A stretch of 20,318 bases of DNA, taken from Sphingomonas sp. CCH9-E2. GTDB taxonomy: Bacteria > Pseudomonadota > Alphaproteobacteria > Sphingomonadales > Sphingomonadaceae. The notes below the pieces were generated by a model. That model had not been told where the DNA came from and ran no database searches. It was given only the letters and a program-made list of their open reading frames with translations. The stretch is from positions 1-20,318 of the forward strand of contig NZ_LSJM01000070.1 in assembly GCF_001557215.1 (NCBI RefSeq), given 5' to 3'. Shown piece after piece: positions 14,980-20,318 of this stretch. Numbering within the stretch: the first letter of the stretch is position 1; each line of letters starts with the position of its first letter. The position numbers and the translations under genes were made by a program.

Positions 14980-16554
14980 ATGTCCGAACCTTATTACATC
15001 ACCACCGCGATCCACTACCCCAATGGCAAGCCGCATATCGGCCACGCCTATGAAATGATTGCCGCCGACGCGATTGCGCGGTTTCAGCGTCAGGCCGGGC
15101 GCGACGTGCGCTTTCAGACCGGCACCGACGAGCACGGCCTCAAGATCGCGCAGACCGCGCGCGCCCGCGACCTGACCCCGCGCCAGCTTGCTGATGAAAT
15201 GTCAGCTTATTTCAGTGATATGGCGCGCGATCTGAATATTTCATATGATCGCTTCATTCGCACCGTCGATCCCGATCATTATGCCGCCAGCCAGGCGATC
15301 TGGGCCGCGATGGAGGCCAAGGGCGATCTGTATCTCGACCGCTATGAAGGTTGGTATTCGGTCCGCGACGAAGCCTTTTACGAGGAAAAGGAGCTGACCG
15401 AGGGGGAAGGCGGCGTCAAGCTGTCGCCGCAGGGCACCCCGGTCGAATGGACCGCCGAGGAAACCTGGTTCTTCCGCCTGTCGAAATATCAGCAGCCCTT
15501 GCTCGATCTCTACGCCGCAAACCCCGACTTCATCCGCCCTGAGCGCTCGCGCAACGAGGTGGTGAAGTTCGTCGAGGGCGGCCTTGTCGACCTGTCTGTC
15601 TCGCGCACCAGCTTCGACTGGGGCGTGCCGGTGCCGAATGCGCCGGGGCACGTCATGTATGTCTGGGTCGACGCGCTGACCAACTATCTCACCGGCACCG
15701 GCTATCCCGATGTGGACAGCGATCTCGCGCGCTACTGGCCCGCGAATCTGCACCTGATCGGCAAGGACATCACCCGCTTCCACGCGGTCTACTGGCCCGC
15801 CTTCCTGATGTCGGCCGATCTGCCGCTGCCCGCGCAGGTGTTCGCGCACGGATTCATCCTCTATCGCGGTGAGAAGATTTCCAAATCGGGGCTCGCGCTT
15901 ATGGAGAAGCCGCCGGTGGTCGATCCACTGAAGCTTGCCGGACTCTACGGCGTCGATGCGCTACGCTACTTCCTGCTGCGCGAAGTGGCGTTCGGCAATG
16001 ACGGCAGCTTCAGCGACGAAGCGATCGTGACCCGCGCCAATGCCGATCTCGCCAACAGCTTCGGCAATCTGGCGCAGCGGACGCTGTCGTTTATCGCCAA
16101 GAACCTCGAAGGCGCACTGCCTGTGGCCGGACGCAGCGACCCGGCCGACGCCGAATTGCTCGCGACGATCGAAGAAGCGGGCCGCGAATTCCGCACCGCG
16201 TTCGACAGTCTCGCGCTCAATCAGGGGCTTGAGGCGTGGATGCGCGCCGTGTTCGCCTGCAACCAGTATATCGACGTTCAGGCGCCGTGGGCGTTGCGCA
16301 AGACCGACCCGGAGCGGATGCACGCCGTGCTTGGCACGCTGGTCCGCGCGATCCGCGATCTCGCGATCCTGGTCCTGCCGGTGATCCCCGAAAGCGCCGG
16401 CAAGATCCTTGACCAGTTGGGTCAGGACGGTCGCGACCATGCGGCGCTCGACAACAAGGGCTGGTATGAAGACGCCGTGGCGTCAGGTTTCCGCCTCGAC
16501 CCGCCGACCGGCGTGTTCCCGCGCCTCGTCCTTGCGGAGGAGCCAGCGGTATGA
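14980..16554 (+). CDS. metG: Methionyl-tRNA synthetase
   Basis: The 524-residue class I synthetase has HIGH (19-22, in GKPHIGHAY) and KISKS (299-303). DEHG (50-53) and the VWVDALTNYLTGTGYP stretch are further MetRS signatures. The knuckle cysteines of the zinc-type E. coli enzyme are missing (RYEGWYSVRDEAFYEEKEL is the non-zinc form) and there is no C-terminal tRNA-binding appendix, as in the short bacterial type. It charges tRNA-Met and initiator tRNA. The ATG at 14980 is about 100 bases after holB. The stop overlaps the tatD-family start (ATGA). Confidence 0.97.
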   Translation: MSEPYYITTAIHYPNGKPHIGHAYEMIAADAIARFQRQAGRDVRFQTGTDEHGLKIAQTARARDLTPRQLADEMSAYFSDMARDLNISYDRFIRTVDPDHYAASQAIWAAMEAKGDLYLDRYEGWYSVRDEAFYEEKELTEGEGGVKLSPQGTPVEWTAEETWFFRLSKYQQPLLDLYAANPDFIRPERSRNEVVKFVEGGLVDLSVSRTSFDWGVPVPNAPGHVMYVWVDALTNYLTGTGYPDVDSDLARYWPANLHLIGKDITRFHAVYWPAFLMSADLPLPAQVFAHGFILYRGEKISKSGLALMEKPPVVDPLKLAGLYGVDALRYFLLREVAFGNDGSFSDEAIVTRANADLANSFGNLAQRTLSFIAKNLEGALPVAGRSDPADAELLATIEEAGREFRTAFDSLALNQGLEAWMRAVFACNQYIDVQAPWALRKTDPERMHAVLGTLVRAIRDLAILVLPVIPESAGKILDQLGQDGRDHAALDNKGWYEDAVASGFRLDPPTGVFPRLVLAEEPAV

Positions 16555-17336
16555 GGCTCGCCGACAGCCATTGCCACCTCAACTACAAGGGCCTTGGCGA
16601 GCAGCAGCCCGAGGTGCTCGCCCGCGCCCGTGAAAGCGGCGTGGTCGCAATGCTCAACATCGCGACGCGCGAACGCGAATGGGATGAGGTGCTGGCCACC
16701 GCCGAGCGCGAGGCGGACGTCTGGGCCACGGTCGGCATCCACCCGCACGACGCGGACGAGCACCCGCATATCGACACCGCCAAGCTGGTCGCCCGCGCCG
16801 CGCACCCGCGCGTCGTCGGCATCGGCGAAACCGGCCTCGACTATTATTACGACCATAGCGACCGCGCCCAGCAGCAGAAGAGCTTCCGCGCCCACATCGC
16901 CGCCAGCCGCGAGACCGGCCTGCCGTTGATCGTCCACACCCGCGATGCGGAAGACGACACCGCCAACATCCTCGCCGAAGAAATGGGGAAGGGGGCCTAT
17001 CCCGGCGTCATCCACTGCTTCACAGCGAGTGGAGAATTTGCCGACAAGGCACTGGAACTGGGCTTTTATATCTCCATATCGGGGATCGTGACGTTCAAGA
17101 ACGCCCGCGACCTTCAGGAAACCGCCGCGCGCCTGCCGCTCGACCGGCTGCTGATCGAAACCGACGCCCCTTTCCTCGCCCCCGTGCCCCATCGCGGCAA
17201 GACCGGCGAACCGGCCTTCGTCGCCGACACCTGCCGTTTCCTCGCACAGCTTCGGGGGATGGACGCGGAGGAGCTGGCCGAGGCGACCCGCGAGAACTTC
17301 CATCGGCTGTTCGCAAAGACACTGACGACCCCGTGA
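16551..17336 (+). CDS. TatD-family metal-dependent hydrolase (YcfH-like DNase)
   Basis: The 261-residue product has the metal ligands of the TatD family: DSHCHL (His7, His9), GETGLDYYY (Glu93), HTRDAEDD (His129), HCFTAS (His155) and ETDAPFLAP (Asp205). It follows metG directly, as ycfH-type genes do in many bacteria. Members are Mg-dependent 3'-5' exonucleases or deoxyribonucleases; the physiological substrate is often unknown. ATG at 16551 overlaps the metG stop; the stop overlaps the next GTG. Confidence 0.93.
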   Translation: MRLADSHCHLNYKGLGEQQPEVLARARESGVVAMLNIATREREWDEVLATAEREADVWATVGIHPHDADEHPHIDTAKLVARAAHPRVVGIGETGLDYYYDHSDRAQQQKSFRAHIAASRETGLPLIVHTRDAEDDTANILAEEMGKGAYPGVIHCFTASGEFADKALELGFYISISGIVTFKNARDLQETAARLPLDRLLIETDAPFLAPVPHRGKTGEPAFVADTCRFLAQLRGMDAEELAEATRENFHRLFAKTLTTP

Positions 17337-18097
17337 AGGTCCGCATCCTCGGCTCAGGCACGTCTTCAGGCGTCCCCCGCATCGGCAACGACTGGGGCAG
17401 CTGCGATCCGACCGACCCGCGCAATCGCCGCACCCGCGCCTCGATCCTGGTGGTGGCCGGCGCGACCCGCATCCTTGTCGATACCAGCCCCGACCTGCGC
17501 GAGCAGCTGAACGCCGCCAATGTCGCGGATGTCGACGCGGTGATCTGGACCCACGATCATGCCGATCACTGCCACGGCATCGACGATCTGCGCCAGTTGA
17601 TGCATCTGCGCGGCGCGCCAGTGCGCGGGCTCGCCGACTGGAAGACGCAGGAACGGCTGCGCGACCGCTTCCGCTATGTGTTCGAAGGGGGAGGGCCCTA
17701 CCGCCCGACGGCGACGATCGAGACGCTGCGCGACGGCATGATGATCGGCGATATCCTCGTGCGCACCGTCGATCAGCCGCATGGCGGGATCACCAGCGCC
17801 GGCCTCCGCTTCGAACACGCCGGCAAGTCAGTCGGCTATGCAACTGATTTCAATATATTTACGGATGAGATGGCGACGCTCTACAGCGACCTCGACCTGT
17901 GGGTCGCCGATGCGTTGCGCCGTGAACCGCATCCGACCCATCCGCATCTCGCGCAAACGCTGGCCTGGGCGCAGCAATGTCGTGCGCGCCGCACGGTTGT
18001 GGTGCACATGGATCATTCGATGGACTATATGACCCTAAAGGCCGAGCTGCCCGCGGGGGTCGAGCCGGGCCATGACGGCATGGAGTTGCACGTTTGA
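17333..18097 (+). CDS. MBL-fold metallo-hydrolase (PhnP-like)
   Basis: The 254-residue product begins MKVRILGSGTSSGVPRIG and carries the zinc motif HDHADH (74-79) plus GIDDLR, as in PhnP-type and tRNase-Z-related phosphodiesterases. The final HMDHSMDY gives a further His ligand. Likely a cyclic phosphodiesterase acting in the cytoplasm; the substrate is not known. GTG at 17333 overlaps the tatD-family stop. The tatD-MBL pair is frequent in alphaproteobacteria. Confidence 0.92.
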   Translation: MKVRILGSGTSSGVPRIGNDWGSCDPTDPRNRRTRASILVVAGATRILVDTSPDLREQLNAANVADVDAVIWTHDHADHCHGIDDLRQLMHLRGAPVRGLADWKTQERLRDRFRYVFEGGGPYRPTATIETLRDGMMIGDILVRTVDQPHGGITSAGLRFEHAGKSVGYATDFNIFTDEMATLYSDLDLWVADALRREPHPTHPHLAQTLAWAQQCRARRTVVVHMDHSMDYMTLKAELPAGVEPGHDGMELHV

Positions 18098-18714
18098 CCG
18101 AAATGCAGATCATCCAGCTGGTCTCGCTCGTCGGGTTCCTGGCACTGGTGCTCGGCTCGCTCAGCGTGCGGAACATGCAGTTCGGCTTCATCGTCAAGAC
18201 GGTGATCGGCTGGGCGGCGATCGCCGGCGTGATCACCCTCGTCGTCATCAACAAGGATTGGATTGGCTCCCAATTCTCCGGCGCCGCTGTGCAGCTTGGC
18301 CTGTCCGATCCCGAGCAAGCGAGCGAGGGCGAAATTGTTCGCATTCGAAAGTCGCCGGACGGCCATTTCTGGGCGCGCGTCCGCATCAATGGGGTCGAGC
18401 GACGGATGCTGGTCGACAGCGGCGCCAGCGTAACGCTGCTGAAGGCAGACACCGCACGCGCCACTCAGGTCGCGTTCGACGGTGGCCCGCCAATCCGGAT
18501 TCAGACTCCACGGGGACTGATCGACGCAACCCAGGCACAGGCAACCGAGTTGGCAATTGGGCCGATCGCCACGTCGCGGCTCGACGTACTGGTGGCTCCG
18601 AACGAGGAAGCGTTCGACGTGCTGGGCATGAACTTCCTGTCGCGCCTCAAATCGTGGCGGGTGGAGGGGAACGTGCTGATCCTCGAACCGCATAGCGATG
18701 CTAATTTAACATAA
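18094..18714 (+). CDS. Membrane-anchored retropepsin-like aspartic protease
   Basis: This 206-residue protein has two N-terminal hydrophobic segments (about residues 7-25 and 33-52) and then a single retropepsin-like domain with LVDSGAS (active-site Asp108; Ser replaces the usual Thr of DTG) and DVLGMNFLSRL, the partner loop of the clan AA family TIGR02281. Such proteins act as homodimers. The TTG at 18094 overlaps the preceding stop; ATG at 18103, nine bases on, is an alternative start. The substrate is unknown. Its 3' end and the gap to mazG are unusually AT-rich. Confidence 0.85.
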   Translation: MTEMQIIQLVSLVGFLALVLGSLSVRNMQFGFIVKTVIGWAAIAGVITLVVINKDWIGSQFSGAAVQLGLSDPEQASEGEIVRIRKSPDGHFWARVRINGVERRMLVDSGASVTLLKADTARATQVAFDGGPPIRIQTPRGLIDATQAQATELAIGPIATSRLDVLVAPNEEAFDVLGMNFLSRLKSWRVEGNVLILEPHSDANLT

Positions 18715-18736
18715 TGTATATTATCGGACTTAAGCC
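18711..18736 (+). promoter_or_regulatory. AT-rich patch before mazG, possible promoter or operator
   Basis: ATAAT-GTAT-ATTAT (18711-18724) is an inverted repeat in an otherwise GC-rich region, 13 bases before the mazG ATG. It overlaps the protease stop. TATATTAT could act as a -10 element, but the position would give a nearly leaderless mRNA. No strong ribosome-binding site is seen. Confidence 0.25.
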
Positions 18737-19531
18737 ATGAGCGAGCAGGCGGTCTCCCCCGCATCGGATCACCGCGAAGTCACGCCCCCCGGTATCGAAC
18801 GGCTGATGGCGATCATGGCGCGGTTGCGCGATCCGGTGACCGGCTGCGAATGGGATACCGTCCAGACTTTCGCCACCATCGCGCCCTATACGATCGAGGA
18901 AGCCTATGAGGTCGCCGACGCCATCGCGCGCAACGACCTCACCGATCTCAAGGACGAGCTTGGCGACCTGCTGCTCCAGGTGATCTTCCACAGCCGCATG
19001 GCCCAGGAACTCGGCGCATTCGACCTGTCCGACGTCGTCGCGGGCATCTGTGACAAGATGGAGCGCCGCCATCCGCACATTTTCCGGGGCGCGGAAACCG
19101 GCGGCCATCACCTGTGGGAACAAATCAAGGCCGAAGAGCGGGGGAGCAAGGGGACGAGCGGCACGCTCGACGGCGTCGCGATCGGCCTCCCCGCCCTCAC
19201 CCGGGCCGAAAAGCTGCAAAAGCGCGCCGCGCGCACCGGGTTCGACTGGACCGACCCGGCCGATGCCCGCGCCAAGATCGACGAGGAGCTCGCCGAGGTC
19301 GAGAGCGCGACCAGCGACGATCATCGCGCCGAGGAAATCGGCGACCTGCTCTTCGCCACGGTCAACTGGTCGCGCAAGCTCGGCATCGACCCGGAAGCAG
19401 CGCTGCGCGCCGCGAATGCCAAGTTTGAACGCCGCTTCCGCGCGATGGAGGCACAGGCGGGCGACGCGTTTGTCGGTTTGTCGCTGGATGAAAAAGAAGA
19501 CCTTTGGGTCGCGATCAAATCGGCCGAATGA
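18737..19531 (+). CDS. mazG: Nucleoside triphosphate pyrophosphohydrolase MazG
   Basis: The 264-residue product matches E. coli MazG in length (263) and has two MazG domains. The first holds GCEWDTVQTFATIAPYTIEE, EEAYEV (54-59) and DELGD (73-77), the Mg-binding helices; the second holds DEELAEVE and EEIGDLL. It hydrolyses NTPs to NMP and pyrophosphate and so sanitises the nucleotide pool. It is the last plus-strand gene, ending three bases from the convergent WYL-like gene. Confidence 0.95.
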   Translation: MSEQAVSPASDHREVTPPGIERLMAIMARLRDPVTGCEWDTVQTFATIAPYTIEEAYEVADAIARNDLTDLKDELGDLLLQVIFHSRMAQELGAFDLSDVVAGICDKMERRHPHIFRGAETGGHHLWEQIKAEERGSKGTSGTLDGVAIGLPALTRAEKLQKRAARTGFDWTDPADARAKIDEELAEVESATSDDHRAEEIGDLLFATVNWSRKLGIDPEAALRAANAKFERRFRAMEAQAGDAFVGLSLDEKEDLWVAIKSAE

Positions 19532-19534
19532 GGT

Positions 19535-19909
19535 TCAGGCCGACGCGCCTTGCGGCTCGACCGCCATCAATGTCGTGCCGTCATATTTCTCGGACTCGGG
19601 CAGATACAGCCGGCTGATCGCGAAGTCGCGCTCGGTCAGCGCCAGGCTCTTGAGCCCGTCGACCTTGAAGGTCCCGAACTTTTCTTCGCGCGGGATCACG
19701 AAGTTACGCGAAACCACCTGCGCGTCGACATAGAGCGACCCGCCGCGCGTGTAGAGAATGTGCGGCGCCAGCACCATGCGCGTGCGATTGTAGATCGCGT
19801 TCATGCATTTCTGCCTGACGATCCCCTCCAGCACGATCGGTGTCGGGTTGGGCGTGGCCTCCGCCCCCTTCTCGGTATCCATCGCAACAATATGGCGACT
19901 GTGCTGCAT
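19535..19909 (-). CDS. Small WYL-domain-like protein
   Basis: The 124-residue product has the pattern of a WYL domain: KCMNAIYNRTRMVLAPHILY, GGSLYVDAQVVSRN and FGTFKVDGLKSLALTE, followed by ISRLYLPESEKYDG. WYL domains sense ligands or nucleic acid and usually sit behind a helix-turn-helix; none is present here, so a regulatory role is uncertain. The start may be ATG at 19909 or ATG at 19882; neither has a clear ribosome-binding site. It converges on mazG. Confidence 0.6.
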   Translation of the reverse strand: MQHSRHIVAMDTEKGAEATPNPTPIVLEGIVRQKCMNAIYNRTRMVLAPHILYTRGGSLYVDAQVVSRNFVIPREEKFGTFKVDGLKSLALTERDFAISRLYLPESEKYDGTTLMAVEPQGASA

Positions 19910-19958
19910 CGCAGCAAGTCACGACGCGCGGCCTAAGTGAAATTACGGACGCATCGTG

Positions 19959-20318
19959 CTAATCCCGCCGCCACGGCAGGTCGATCAGCCACGGTTTGGG
20001 CCGCCCGGTCGGCTTGGCCGTCCCATCGAGCCGTTCGGCGCGCAGAATCTTCACCCGCTGCAGGATCATCTGCCCGCGCATCTCCTCGCGCCCGCCACCG
20101 GTCGGCATCGCCAGGATCTTGTGCACGACATCCATCCCGCCGACCACCCGCCCGAACGCGGCATAGCCGAGCTTGCCCGGCCGCGCGTCGAGCGCCGGGT
20201 TGTCGCCGATCATGATCGAGAAATTGCCATGCGCCGAATCCGGGTTCACCGATCGCGCCATGGAGATCGTCCCGCTCAGATGCCTGATCCCCGTCTTGCT
20301 GGTCGGCTCGATCGGCAC
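19959..20318 (-). CDS. Cyclophilin-type peptidyl-prolyl cis-trans isomerase, C-terminal part
   Basis: The gene enters from beyond the right edge and stops with TAG at 19959-19961. The visible 119 or so residues include GTISMARSVNPDSAHGNFSI and the GYAAFGRVVGGMDVVHKI signature of cyclophilins. The GTG at 20318 is an internal Val codon, not a start. The N-terminus, including any signal peptide, is outside the window, so location in the cell cannot be judged. Confidence 0.88.
   Translation of the reverse strand: MPIEPTSKTGIRHLSGTISMARSVNPDSAHGNFSIMIGDNPALDARPGKLGYAAFGRVVGGMDVVHKILAMPTGGGREEMRGQMILQRVKILRAERLDGTAKPTGRPKPWLIDLPWRRD

Overview
The window is GC-rich alphaproteobacterial DNA. The right half matches a Sphingomonas-type chromosome: an rlpA-like lipoprotein gene, a D,D-carboxypeptidase gene, tmk, holB, metG, a tatD-family gene and an MBL-fold gene lie nose to tail, most joined by 1-4 base stop/start overlaps. 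Genus is an inference from this layout and from protein character; no rRNA is present.

Left part (1 to about 8,600): a lasso-peptide (RiPP) cluster, read on the minus strand from 8,554 down to 218. In transcription order it holds a B2-type leader protease, an asparagine-synthetase-like cyclase (C), a PqqD-like recognition protein (B1), precursor A2, a fossil segment, a second B1, precursor A1, an HprK-like kinase, a cytochrome P450, a class II terpenoid-cyclase-like protein and a Nif11-like small protein. Both precursors carry the YxxP...YG leader signature, a DD pair placed for ring closure, and a C-terminal Ser that such kinases are known to phosphorylate. Kinase, P450, cyclase-like gene and Nif11 gene are joined by ATGA-type overlaps, so the terpenoid-type enzymes appear to be part of the same operon. 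At the left edge a convergent plus-strand gene ends; its C-terminus faintly resembles geranylgeranyl-reductase-type flavoproteins.

Three points stand out. First, the pairing of a phosphorylating lasso cluster with a P450, a squalene/hopene-cyclase-like protein and a Nif11 protein is not one I recognise. Second, bases 5,320-5,499 are a scar in which an internally deleted kinase remnant is joined to the 3' end of a cyclase remnant; this records a tandem duplication of C-B1-A-kinase followed by collapse. Third, the P450 is split by a two-base excess in a (GC)6 run at 3,503-3,514.

Middle (8,670-10,210): rlmJ (minus), a small conserved-looking protein (plus) and tRNA-Ser(UGA) (minus). Right part (10,211-19,531): a plus-strand series of cell-wall, replication, translation and nucleotide-housekeeping genes (MltB-like transglycosylase, SPOR lipoprotein, D,D-carboxypeptidase, tmk, holB, metG, tatD family, MBL hydrolase, retropepsin-like protease, mazG). 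The window closes with a minus-strand WYL-like protein and the C-terminal part of a cyclophilin. No CRISPR array, insertion sequence or origin was seen.
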